From Patiria miniata (taxonomy: Eukaryota; Echinodermata; Asteroidea; Valvatida; Asterinidae): a stretch of DNA of 64,000 bases. Below the pieces are notes generated by a model. That model saw only the letters and a list, made by a program, of their open reading frames with translations, had not been told where the DNA came from and made no database searches. The stretch spans positions 24,293,334 to 24,357,333 of the forward strand of contig NW_024037074.1 in NCBI RefSeq assembly GCF_015706575.1, read 5' to 3'. The translations under genes were made by a program, and so were the position numbers. Of the stretch, positions 11,819 to 21,899 are shown piece by piece; within the stretch, counting starts at the first letter, position 1; each line of letters begins with the position of its first letter.

Positions 11819-14800
11819 ATGGCGGCGCACAGGCGTTTCGTGGTTTGCGTTGTCCTGGTTTTATGTTCCCACTGTTTAAAGACAGAATGTTCATTAGACA
11901 CGGAGGCTGATTTATCAGATGATATCGTCTTTCAATCAGGAAGCCATCAGACACTTAAGGTTGGCCCGGCAATACCAAGGAGGTGTGTAATCACGCGGCC
12001 ATGCTTGGCAAGCCAAAGCAAAGATTGGCATTCATTATTATAGCCCCATAAATGTGGCCTATTTACTGGACTGCCTCCGTAAACATAGGCCACACGTCCA
12101 CATGTACAAAAATCGTGTCGACTTTGCCAAATTTTGATTTTCACATTTAGGCTTAGTTTGTAGGATTTTTTTGCTTTAGAAGCATACTCACCCACTTTAT
12201 AGGCTAGTCAGAAAGTGCTGCCTTTTTCAGATGTCTAATTTTTGTGAAATTTCATGTTGAAATTTTGATACGCAAACGTGTAAAAATGAATCTGGAAATT
12301 TCACGAAAAATATACATCTGAAAAAGGCAGCACTTTCTGATTAGCCTATAAAGAGGGTGAGTATGCTTCTAAAGCAAAAAAAACCCTACAAACTAAGCCT
12401 TAATGTGAAAATCAAAATTTGGCAAAGTCGACACGATTTTTGTACATGTGAATGTGTGGCCTATGTTTACGGAGGCAGTCCAGTAAATAGGCCACATTTA
12501 TGGGGCTATCATTATTAATACTTTTTTTAATAGGCAGTGTATATTTTGCCGGAGACGGCAAACCTTTAGTAAACGTTAGTTTGCCGGATATGCACTGAAC
12601 ATGCGCAGTTACTGGTTTTTTTTGTACTTAAACATTTTCCGGTGACAGATTTTAGTCTGGCTCCATGCCAAAATTATCGTTGTAACCTCGTATTCACAAG
12701 ATGGGATTCAGACCATTTTTATAATTTCGGACTTTATTTCCCTTTAAAAAAAATCCTCCAGAGCCACAAATCTGAAAAAGAAAATGTAATACTCTGCAAA
12801 AAAATGTTTGAGACATGTTAAAATAATAAAAGAAGAATATTCTTATTTATTTGGGGATGAGAAAAAACAACTTTAAAATGTGCTGCGGTCGGAATCGAAC
12901 CCGCAGAATACCGCTTTCTACAGCCTTTGCTTAACCACTACACCAAACGTGCTGCACATCTTTTGGTGGGAATTTAATACATCTTATAACTCAGCCCTAT
13001 CTTAAAGAGTACAGCGCCCTCTGTTGATATGGATTGCCGCCGGCAAACCTTTAGTAAACATTAGTTTGCCGTCATTACCTCCGGCAAAATATCCACTATC
13101 TTATTAATATTAGCCCAGGTTGGACGAAGTCCCTCCGTTACGTAGGGAGGAAAGGGAGTCCACCTGGGCTAGCATTCATATATACCACGATAACGTAACG
13201 CAACGTTAACTTACACCACAGTCATGACAGTTACACAAACAAGTTGCGCATGTGCTGCAGAAAGAACCTACGCCTATAAATATGTTACATGGAAATCAAT
13301 TTGGGAAAATGTCCATACTAGCTCACCACTTTATTTGCTGCCAAACATATCAATTTTCACCTCACCTTGTGATTTCACCCAAGAGGAATCCAAGAAGGTG
13401 TGTCAATTCAAAAAAAAATAGGCAAAATGTGTTTTTAGAGCACATTTTGGATGCACACGTTGTGCAGAACTAAGTTGAAGCAGCCAGTCAACAGCGGTAG
13501 GTTATACGCATGACATCAACAACCATGACGTCGCATGAGCTAGCCAATGATAGTGCAATATGTCATTTTGAATATTTATTTTCTCATGAATATTTAGTTT
13601 ATTTCAATAGCTACTTCAAATACATCCAAAGGTTGATTATGGCAACATTGATCAGTGTTGATCGTGCGCGACCTAGCGGTTTAAGAGTTTCATGTTTGCA
13701 TCAAATTTTTACAATGTGCATTGGTATGGCTGTTGCCTGTCACTCAGAATTGGTCAAAAGTGCATGCATGCGGGCGCACTTTTGACCAATACTGAATGAC
13801 AGGCAACAAGATTGCCTGGACTCGCCTCCAGTGATGTCTAAATACACTAGTCCCTCGTGTCATTTGCACACACACACACACACACAGTCTGTAAGTTTGA
13901 AGTCTGTGGAGGCGGACCGTGTGTTGGTCTTGAATTGGCCGCTGTGCACGGCCTATTCTACAATTTACGCTCCAGTGCACACCTTGGAGTATTGAAACAT
14001 ATTTTATGAGGTTTCGGCAAGAAATATCGTACAAATACTGTTGAAATGACTCCTGCGAATCAGTATTTGTAGCATTTGGCTGTACATCAGAAGTTGGCTG
14101 GAAAATTTTGCCTTTTGCGAAAATCGAAATTTTCGGCAAAAATAATCCCAGCACGAAGTGGTTTAAGAAGTAAGCTAGACATTTTTTATGTTTTACTATA
14201 GATATTTACTTTACCATGTCAACCACGGGGAAGGGTTCAATCTACGCCGGGATGTCTACATGCGGATAGCCAACCTGGTCCAGAGGCTGCAGCAAGACGG
14301 GGACTGGGTGCTGGTCCTACCCCCTTGGGGCCGACTGTACCACTGGAGGACTCGCTCCCTGGAGCAGATCCGCATACCCTGGGCCACATTCTTTGACGTG
14401 GAGAGCCTCAACCGGTACATTCCTGTCATCGAGTTTGAAGATTTTATAAAAGGTAATAAAAACCTGGTGTCTTAAGCCCGGTTCATACTTCACGCAAAAG
14501 CAAAGCGAAAGCTAAGGGAACTGCGTGACGTCAATATAACGTTTGAAGCGCGTCCACCATTGTTGACGATATGAGTTTCGCTTCGCACTTGCATTTGCAT
14601 GAAGTATGAACCGGGCTTTAGTTGAGTCCATCACAAGTGTTGTGAAACTATTCTTTCTATTGTACGATTGCAAAATATTCATTATTCGCTTTATACAATG
14701 CCTAAATCAATACGCATTATCTGATTGGTATTTAAACTGTGTGACCATGCAGTGGAATTTTCTACATGAATTTACCGTGGAATGGAACTTCAATTTTTGC

Positions 14801-17800
14801 TTTGTGGTGGGGCCGTGGTTTGGAATGAATAATTCAGCGAAACATGATCAGCATACATTCTGTGCCAAGTTGTCCTTCCCGTCAAAATCAATCAAGTGAC
14901 TGTTTTCAACAGTTATGAGCTCCCAGCCTATACATGAAGCAGGATTGACTGGCTGTGACTGTTGATGTAACTTGATACAGCTATGCTTGGACTGTAGGTG
15001 ATTGATAAGCCAGCTGTGCCTACCACTTGCCTGTTTTTTTGTCTATTGACTGAATTTGACTAGTCACAGTGCTTGCTTGAAATATGATCTGATTGTTGGT
15101 GGCTAGCCTGTGTAAAAGGCATGGCAGGGGAAGAGGATTGATGTTTTGACTGTCTGTGACTGCTCAGATAGCAGGAGGGTAATTGAGGTGAATGTGCAAA
15201 AGAAGTATGGGAATCAGTCTATCACCTCTAAAGTACTGGATTTGTAACCTCTTTTAGGTTGCCAAATTTTGCTGAGCAACTAAAATTCTAATCGTTTCTT
15301 CCTTCTTGCCGGTTCCCAGAAACCGGCCAGGCGGCCATTGACCAGATCCTGTACCTCCAAGCCTACAAGGAAGGCTGGACCAACGGCAAGTGGGAGGAGA
15401 AGATAGATGAGAGGGAGTGCATTGAACCGCCGGCCTACCGGCTGGACGAGGCCGGGGTCTTCCGGGGGTGGTTCTGGGGCTACCCGGACGCCTATGCCAA
15501 GGCCTTCAAGTGCCTGTCCGTCCAGGGAATGGCCCGCATTCTGGCGCCGGTGCTGTTAAACAATTTCACAGCAAGGTGGGTTGATGAATTGTGACCGGGA
15601 TTGTCACCAAGTCAGTCACAAGTCTTCAGAAGTCATCGCAAGTCATCATAAGTCAATCGCAAGTCAATCACAAGTCATCAAAAGTCAATCATAAGTCAAT
15701 CACAAGTCCATCACTAGTCAATCACAAGTTCATCGCAAGTCAATCACAAGTTATCGCAAGTCAATCACAAGTCGGTTTGTTCCAGTTTATTTCAGGCCTG
15801 TTCACAAGATGGCTTAACTGAATTGACCCAACCTGAAAATTGCAAATGCAAAACCGAAACCGACCTGTCCCGACTGAATTGATGGAAAAACTGACCCGAC
15901 CTGACCCGAAGTCGGTTTCAGGTCGGGTCAGTTTTGGTTTCGAGTCGGGTTTGCACAACATTAGTTAGTGGGGGGGGGGGGGGGCATAATGGATAAGTCT
16001 ATAAGCTTGGATGATTCCAACATTTTTAAATCAGTTCTGATGTTGACCAGCAGTCAGGATTAAATTCACAATGGACTCGGGAAATTCCTCTGGCCAAATT
16101 AAAGCAGTGGGGAAAAGCTATTTCAAGTGAACTTGTATTGATTTTTTGAAATATACATTTTGCACAGCCCTGCCATTCAAACAAATTCTCAATCACAGTC
16201 AATTCTGAAAAAAAGTTAAGATTCTTGTTAACTACAGGAAAAAAAAAACACATCAATGCAGGAACTGACTCAAATAGGTGGAAATTTCAATTATTTGTGT
16301 CTAGGTCCGTCTTTGTAGATAGAGGCGAGAAAGTCATGCATGACCGATTTGGTGACGTCAGCTACTGGACTGTAAGTTGATATGGGTTTGAAAAATACAA
16401 TCTTGGACAAAAAGACTCAAATTGTTCCCCCTCCTTTCTTGATGCAATTTTGTGCTGGTCCCTGAGGGCCAGCCTAGTGTCCTCTTTGCACCTATCTCAC
16501 TGAGTGACTGACTGTCACTTGTGAGCCGGGCAGTGCTATCATATAGGATTACCCTGTGATACCAGTGTATGGGCTAAATCCATCCCATCCGAGACCAGAT
16601 GCATGAAAAGAAAATGAAAAAAAGAAAACCTGCACTCAGAAAATAACTAAGAATCTTTCCAACAAGTCAGAGGAGACGGACAGAACATTAAACTTTTCTT
16701 ACGCCCAAATTTGAAAGAAAAACAAAAGTTCAATTTGTCCAAGATTGTTACGTCAAGCACATTTTGTTTTGGTTTCTGTTAAAGTAACCATTCCTCAAGT
16801 TTTAGGGGATTGGTGATTCCTTTTTTGTTTGTTGAATATTTATTTTTCCCGTTGCTGTGTGCATTTCTCAGATCGGTCTTTGTTGATCGCGGGGAAGAAA
16901 TACTGCACGATTACTATGGGCAGGTGCAGTACTGGACCGTAAGTGGCCATACTTCAAAATATTTCCCACAAAATATTTGTACATGACAGTTTTGTTGAAT
17001 GGAACTAATTTTGGTCTGTAGAGTTTTCAAATGTTTGCATCACTTTCAGCTTAAGCTGCATGTTGGAAGAATCCTGTACTGAAATCTTGTTTTGAAGAAT
17101 GGCCACGAATGGTGGAGTAGATACAAAGAAAAGCAATTTTTTTTTCATTTCAAATAAACCACAAAGTGAAACTGACTAGGTGAGTTGTACAGGGTGAGTC
17201 AAAAAAAGCGAAACCCAAATGTCGAGACCATCGTTTTAGTGAATTTCTGCATGTAGGATGCGAAAATCTAGAATGCAAAAGCCCAATTCATAGGCTTTAT
17301 TTTAGTACAAGAATCATTCAAATCACTCATGTACTTTTCAAGTTATGGAATTTTAAACACAACCTCCATTTTAATGTTCTATCCACGGATCACAAGAAGG
17401 AAAGTGTTCTTTCAGCAAAACGAAAACAAATCACATAGGGATGTGTGTGAATTGTTTTTCGTTTTGCTGAAAGAACGCACACCTTTTTTGTGATTCGTGG
17501 ACAGAACTTGAAAACGGAGGTTGTGGTTAAAATTCCGCAACTTGACAAGTACATGAGTGATTTGAATGATTCTTGTACTAAAAGAAAGCTTATGAATTGG
17601 GCTTTCATATCCTAGATCTTCAAAGTGGTACATGCAGAACTTCACTAAACAATAGTCTCGACATTTGGGTTTTGCTTTTTTTGACTCCCCCTGTATACTA
17701 ATCTTAAAGTTGAACAAAGAAAAATTGACTGGAGCGGGATTTGAACTTGGGACCCCCGGATTGCTGTTCCGGTGCTTTACAAACTGAGCTGTGGCAGGAT

Positions 17801-20800
17801 TCAAGCCCCTGACCCTCTGATCATGCGCCACAAACCCTAACCACTAGGCAACACATCCCACATTTTACGCCATCTGGGGTTACTGTATTTTGATTTTTTT
17901 ACTCGTAGGTGAGGCGGTCCATGCGATTTGCCAAACATCTGCGGGACATCGGAGACGAATTCAGGGAAAGTAAACTGGAATCCACAGACGAGAAGGACAA
18001 GACAGTGATGACAGACAACTGGCGAGATATGGAGGTAGTAATAATAGCTATAGTTACCTGAGATTGCTTGCTTATTGTTTTCGTTCGAAGCACGACAGCA
18101 GTTTGGTGCTATGGCAAACCTTCCATCTTTTGACTCTCCACCACGCAAACTTTCAAAGCTTACTTAAAGGTAGAGTAGAGCATTTACAGCTATCCAAAAA
18201 GTAACTGACCAAATTATTGTTCAAAAGCTTACTTGGTTTAAAGATAGTAATGGCACTAAACGCTCTGTGAAATTATTCCTTCTGGTATGCTGTCAGTTTG
18301 AAGAAAATAAAAGAAGGCCAATTCCATGAATGGGTGCACGCAAGCATTGACACGACGCACACACGCGCGCCGTTGCTGTTATTTGTCGGTTCAGTTCAGT
18401 GCGTGACATCGCGTAGCTGCAATGGGCTGAATGAGAACGTGTCCAAATGCTGATTTTGGGCCCAATTCAAAACATGACTCGGCAACTTTTTAATAGAAAT
18501 CAAGATCCTAAAATATTGTTTTCTCAGAATATACAGCATGCACAGAGCTAAAACTTCGTCAGGTTAGTTGTTAAGCACCCGTCTTTAGATTTTGAGCACT
18601 GTTGTTGCTTCAGGTGAAAAAAATGCACAAATGACAAATGATCTACCCTACCTTTAATAACCTGTTGAAGTTCCAGCACACTGGATACATTTTGAGAAAG
18701 CAGAAAACATGTGCACAATTTTGTGAGTCTTGAAATTGGATCCCATTGGTGACGCATATAAGAATATGTGCATGCGGGCACTACATTTTGAAAAACCGCA
18801 TTCAATGTTAGCCTTCTTCCAAACGACACCATTTCAGGCGGAATAATTTCACAGGGTATTTGGTACCAGTCCTATATCTTAGTCCTATATGTGCATGCGG
18901 GTACTACATTTCGAAAAACCACCTTCAATGTTAGTTTTCTTTATTACAAACGACAAGCATTTCAGGCGGAATAATGTCACAGGGTAATTTGATACCTGTC
19001 CTATATCTTCACTTTTGAGCAAGTTTCTTGTCATTAAATCGGTGTGTACTTTTCCAGGTATTGCAAATGTTCGTACCTGCCTTTAAACTGTTTCAAATGT
19101 GGAAAGTAGCTTTTTACTCTAACAAAATCTTTGAAATGATTAGGTTTGGCACAACGTGGGAACGCCATTCTGGAACAAGTGTAAGCAAAGAGTCTTTGTA
19201 GTGCAAATGAAGCCTTGTATGTCAACGATGTACAGGTGTGTTAAAAAGTTATAAATGTGATTTTGACAGAGAAAACCAGGCTCGGCAATCGGAGGACCCT
19301 ACCTTGCGGCACACCTAAGGAGAGAAGATTTCGCTCGCAACAACAGGAAAGAAGTGCCTACGCTTGAGAGGGCAGCAGACCAGATCAAAGTAGCCCTTAA
19401 AAAATATAAACTCGAGAAGGTTTTCGTAGCTACTGATGCACCTAAACATGGTAAGCGCATAACTTTCCCATCAGCACGTTTTCAGACCATGTAGTGTCTG
19501 ATGTTTATTTAGGCTAATAGTTTATATATTTAGTCCTACATACACAACAGACACAAGCTCAGCTTTTGTCTGATGAGAACTAAACAAAGAGTGAATTTAT
19601 TCAAACAGTAAGTCTGGCGTTTCTTCACAGAGACAAAAAAATCATGTCAACACAGCCTTCTTGACCTTGTTTTGTATACGATTTCCCTCAGTATCAGTTT
19701 GAAGATACACCATGTAGTAATGAGAATCTCTAAGGCGGTAAAGCAGTGCCGTAATGGACTTAGAGGTCTTCTAAGCATTTCTAGGGTGTTCTTGTCATCT
19801 GCTAGTGTCACCTAAGCCAATACAGACACCAACTGTCTGTGAAAAAGTTGATTTTGCAAAAATTAGGGGGGGGGGGACCTTGGTGCTTGCTGTCCTTGGA
19901 AGTAATTTAGTTTTCAGGATGTTAAAATGGTTTATATCCTCAAAAGTATGAAATTGAGCATTATTTGCATGTGGAAACTTCCGTCTTTTTCTTTTTTTTA
20001 AACACTCTGTACTCGGTGTTGTCAAAGGACTTAAATTCACAAACTTGCCGGGTGGGACTCGAACCCACGACCTCCTGCTTACTTGCGCAAAGGTCTCACC
20101 CTCAACCATCAAGCTTGCTAGGATTGTTAAAAATGATAAAAAAATGGATCTCGGAACCTCCTTTGTCCCACCAAATTCTGCCCCTGTCGTGTTCACCGTT
20201 CTGTACTCGGTGTTGGAAGACTAAAATTCACAAACTTGCCGGGTGGGACTCGAACCCATGACCTCCTGCTTACTTATGCAGTGGTCTTACCACTCAACCA
20301 TCAAGCTTGCTAGGATTGTTAAAACAGAAAAGATCAAAGAATAGATCTCAGGACCTCCTTGGTCGCACCAAACTCTGCCCCTGTCGTGTTCACCGTTCTT
20401 TGTCTGCCAAGCAACTTCGCTTTTCTCAAATGATTTTTGCAGAAATTGAGGAGCTCAGGAGGCACCTACAAGACTACCAGGTGTACAATTACGTCCCTCC
20501 CAAAGGCGTCCTGGAGAACTTCAAAGATGGCGGAGTGGCCATTATAGACCAGTGGATATGCGCTCATGCAAGGTAACCTGTCACAGAAAACGTTAACGTG
20601 TCTGTGCGATTAATTTTTCTTCGGAGGACATTTTGTGCAACTTTCTACTCCTCTTAATTGTATGGAAACTATTTGACATCCCTTTTTGGTTAATTTAATT
20701 GAAAAGTGTATTTCTTTAAACATTTAAAAATAATTCCATGCTTTTTTGGACAACCGAGGGCGTTGTTTCTGTGATGTCATTTCAAGAACACACTGTTCAG

Positions 20801-20992
20801 TTTAAAAATTCCTCCCCCCTCCCTTCTCAAAGGTATTTTATAGGGACGGGCGTGTCCACGTTCTCCTTCCGCATCCACGAGGAGAGACAGATCCTGGGCT
20901 TTGACACCAAGATGACCTACAATCGATTCTGCGGGCACAGCGAACCGGAGGACTGTGAGCAACCATCTGTTTGGAAGATAGTCTACCATTAA
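11819..20992 (+). CDS. POFUT2: GDP-fucose protein O-fucosyltransferase 2
   Basis: This ER-lumen enzyme adds O-fucose to folded thrombospondin type 1 repeats. Coding exons are 11819-11982, 14202-14452, 15320-15575, one of 16305-16371 or 16872-16938, 17909-18034, 19270-19450, 20443-20572 and 20833-20992. All have GT..AG introns. They sum to 1335 nt, giving a 444-residue protein against 429 in human. The start gives a hydrophobic signal peptide (residues 1-25). Family landmarks follow in order: RYLLYHVN then GEGFNLRRD, where Glu65 corresponds to the proposed catalytic base Glu54 of the human enzyme; [33 protein letters not shown]; the NFT sequon; RRSM.FAKHLR; HLRREDF (303-309, GDP-fucose binding region); [24 protein letters not shown]; and [11 protein letters not shown] with YNRFCG. 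The protein ends WKIVYH without an ER-retrieval signal, as is usual for the family. Introns are long and packed with MITEs and SINE-like repeats. Identification is by remembered family sequence. Confidence 0.95.
12041..12508. mobile_element. Fold-back inverted-repeat element in POFUT2 intron 1
   Basis: Two arms of about 200 bp (12041-12240 and about 12300-12508) are near-perfect inverted copies, beginning TAGCCCCATAAATGTGGCC and ending with its complement. The element is flanked by a 9-bp direct duplication, tcattatta, at 12032-12040 and 12509-12517. A 9-bp target duplication with long inverted arms fits Mutator-like or fold-back non-autonomous elements. There is no coding sequence, so it would depend on a transposase supplied elsewhere. 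Confidence 0.85.
12533..13100. mobile_element. TIR element with internal tRNA-like segment, copy 1
   Basis: The termini, gatagtggatattttgccgg-like, are inverted with 17 of 20 matches. Each end is followed by a small hairpin formed by ggcaaac...gtttgcc. The body is shared with 63048-63611. On the minus strand about 12955-12885 looks tRNA-like, with A box TGGTGTAGTGG and B box GGGTTCGATTCC, but its stems do not fully pair. The flanks give a possible ttaata duplication. It sits in POFUT2 intron 1, only 24 bp after the previous element. Confidence 0.8.
13732..13807. repeat. 32-bp-arm hairpin in POFUT2 intron 1
   Basis: Arms 13732-13763 and 13776-13807 are inverted with 30 of 32 matches around a 12-bp loop containing gcatgcatg-like text. 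The left arm and its upstream flank (ggctgttgcctgtca, then ttggtcaaaa) recur near 46,105-46,140 in the COA3 intron without the second arm, so this is part of a dispersed repeat. Confidence 0.7.
14475..14617. mobile_element. PIF/Harbinger-like MITE, 143 bp, in POFUT2 intron 2
   Basis: The terminal inverted repeats are AGCCCGGTTCATACTTC and its complement. The element is flanked by TTA on both sides (14472-14474 and 14618-14620), the three-base duplication typical of PIF/Harbinger transposons. It starts 23 bp after the exon 2 donor site. It has no coding capacity. Confidence 0.75.
15600..15775. repeat. Minisatellite of aagtcaatcac-type units in POFUT2 intron 3
   Basis: About twelve imperfect tandem units of 13-15 bp built on agtcaatcacaagtc run from just after the exon 3 donor. 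The open frame through it is a low-complexity by-product of the repeat. Confidence 0.85.
15887..15935. repeat. 18-bp perfect hairpin in POFUT2 intron 3
   Basis: aaaactgacccgacctga at 15887-15904 is exactly complementary to 15918-15935 across a 13-bp loop. The surrounding 15,840-15,955 is rich in further cgacc/ggtcg repeats, so the hairpin belongs to a small palindromic repeat cluster. A run of about 15 G follows at 15,969. Confidence 0.75.
16305..16371 (+). CDS. POFUT2: POFUT2 alternative exon 4a
   Basis: This 67-nt exon lies between acceptor gtgtctag and donor gtaagttg. It enters in phase 2, completing the AG left by exon 3, and leaves in phase 0. It encodes [14 protein letters not shown] followed by RFGDVSYWT. 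It is homologous to exon 4b 500 bp downstream, with 16 of 23 residues identical and many silent differences. Human POFUT2 has a single equivalent segment (SVMLDRAENLLHDHYGG-like), to which 4b is the closer match. See the finding on mutually exclusive use. Confidence 0.85.
16872..16938 (+). CDS. POFUT2: POFUT2 alternative exon 4b
   Basis: This 67-nt exon lies between acceptor gcatttctcag and donor gtaagtgg, with the same entry and exit phases as 4a. It encodes [14 protein letters not shown] followed by YYGQVQYWT. Relative to 4a it changes K to E, V to I, M to L, R to Y, F to Y, D to Q and S to Q. The conserved frame and the clean splice sites argue that both copies are functional rather than one being a decayed duplicate. 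Confidence 0.88.
17190..17693. mobile_element. Tc1/mariner-like fold-back element, copy 1
   Basis: The ends are CAGGGTGAGTC and GACTCCCCCTG, flanked by TA on both sides (17188-17189 and 17694-17695), as expected for Tc1/mariner insertion. Nearly the whole 504 bp is one inverted repeat with arms of about 235 bp meeting around acatagggatgtgtgtg near 17,445. The arms contain tttcagcaaaacgaaaac and its complement. It has no transposase. It lies in the intron after POFUT2 exon 4b. Confidence 0.88.
17730..17855 (-). repeat. Two adjacent tRNA-derived fragments
   Basis: On the minus strand, 17783-17730 has B box GTTCAAATCCC with an A-box-like CTCAGTTTGTAAAGC. Next to it, 17855-17788 has TGCCTAGTGGTTAGG with a B-box-like GGGGCTTGAATCC. 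Neither forms a complete cloverleaf. They look like heads of tRNA-derived SINEs lying just before POFUT2 exon 5. Confidence 0.5.
18180..19020. repeat. Dispersed repeat in POFUT2 intron 5 with internal partial duplication
   Basis: The text cctgttgaagttccagcaca...gaaaa, then ttcaggcggaataatttcac, is shared in the same order with 29,540-29,860, so it is a dispersed family. Within this copy a segment of about 100 bp (from gtgcatgcgggcactac to cctatatctt) is repeated at about 18,770-18,885 and 18,890-19,010. Confidence 0.6.
20006..20397 (-). repeat. Tandem pair of tRNA-derived SINE-like units in POFUT2 intron 6
   Basis: Two units of about 195 bp (20006-20199 and 20200-20397) share ctgtactcggtgttg, a tRNA-like core and the tail cccctgtcgtgttcaccgtt. 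Read on the minus strand the core has A box TGGTTGAGTGGTAAG and B box GGGTTCGAGTCCC. The second unit is the more tRNA-like. Dispersed tRNA-derived SINEs rarely sit in exact tandem, which points to local duplication. Confidence 0.75.
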
Positions 20993-21230
20993 CAATGGTG
21001 TAACATCGGTGGACTTTGTGCGAGAACAGTAGATGGGTTGTTCTATACATTTGGGGTCCACTTTTTTTCCTGCCCTTGTTAATACATCCGACTTTTATGA
21101 TTTTATAATTCTGATAGACTCATTAATGCAGTCATCTTCCAAGAGTGATTTTGAATAGAAAACTACATGTACTAACCCAACAAAGAAGTTATCCTTATTG
21201 ATACTTAAATGGCAAATTACAATAAGTAGT

Positions 21231-21512
21231 AAAGTCTGTCACAAGCCAATGTGGCCCATCTGGCCGGCGATTATCTCCGGTTGCAGTAGCATGAAACGAC
21301 TGAGAATATTTCTGTTACCCCTGGATGGGATGCCGGTCCATCGCAGGTTACTCCCCGGCTAATGCCGGCACCCATTTGTACTCCTGGGTGGAGAGAGGCA
21401 AGAGGAGCTGAAGTGGCTTGCCCAAGGACACAACATGTGGTCAGCAGCTGGATTGGAGCCGCTGACCCTCTGATCATGAGTCACGAACTCCAACCACTAG
21501 GCCATGAACACT
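21231..21512 (-). repeat. tRNA-derived SINE, copy downstream of POFUT2
   Basis: It starts aaagtctgtcacaagcc, includes the landmarks catgaaacgactgag, cccctggatgggat, actcctgggtgg and agtggcttgcccaaggaca, and ends in a minus-strand tRNA-like head (GGCCTAGTGGTTGGAG...). The same order of landmarks occurs at 55164-55415, with partial relatives at 53425-53645 and 61500-61755. Confidence 0.8.
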
Positions 21513-21700
21513 TCCCCAAATTACAGGGACAGGAAAAAATGTCACTCTTTGAACCCTGAAATTATAGAATGACCAATATTGGACTGTGTGACAGTTTACA
21601 AGAGCTTTGGTGTGCGGGACACACTGCATATGCGCACTGGTACGTGTGCGTATGGACTCCTTGCGCAAACACTAGATGGCGCTTCGTCACCACTCGTAAG

Positions 21701-21888
21701 CAGTGGCGTAGCCAGGAATTTTCAGTGGGGGGGCGCTGGGGGGGGGGCTGGAACATTTCATGGGGGGGGCGTCATGTAGATCAATGTTAATGTTTTTTAG
21801 AAACTCAAAATCTCAGTGGGGGGCGACTGGGGGGGGGGGCGACAAGGTTTCATGGGGGGCTGTCGCCCCCCCCACGGCTACGCCACTG
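21701..21888. mobile_element. hAT-like MITE, 188 bp, G-rich interior
   Basis: The termini CAGTGGCGTAGCC and GGCTACGCCACTG are inverted. They are flanked by an exact 8-bp duplication, ctcgtaag, at 21693-21700 and 21889-21896, the target duplication length of hAT elements. The interior carries several runs of 7-10 G on the plus strand. Confidence 0.88.
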
Positions 21889-21899
21889 CTCGTAAGGCT

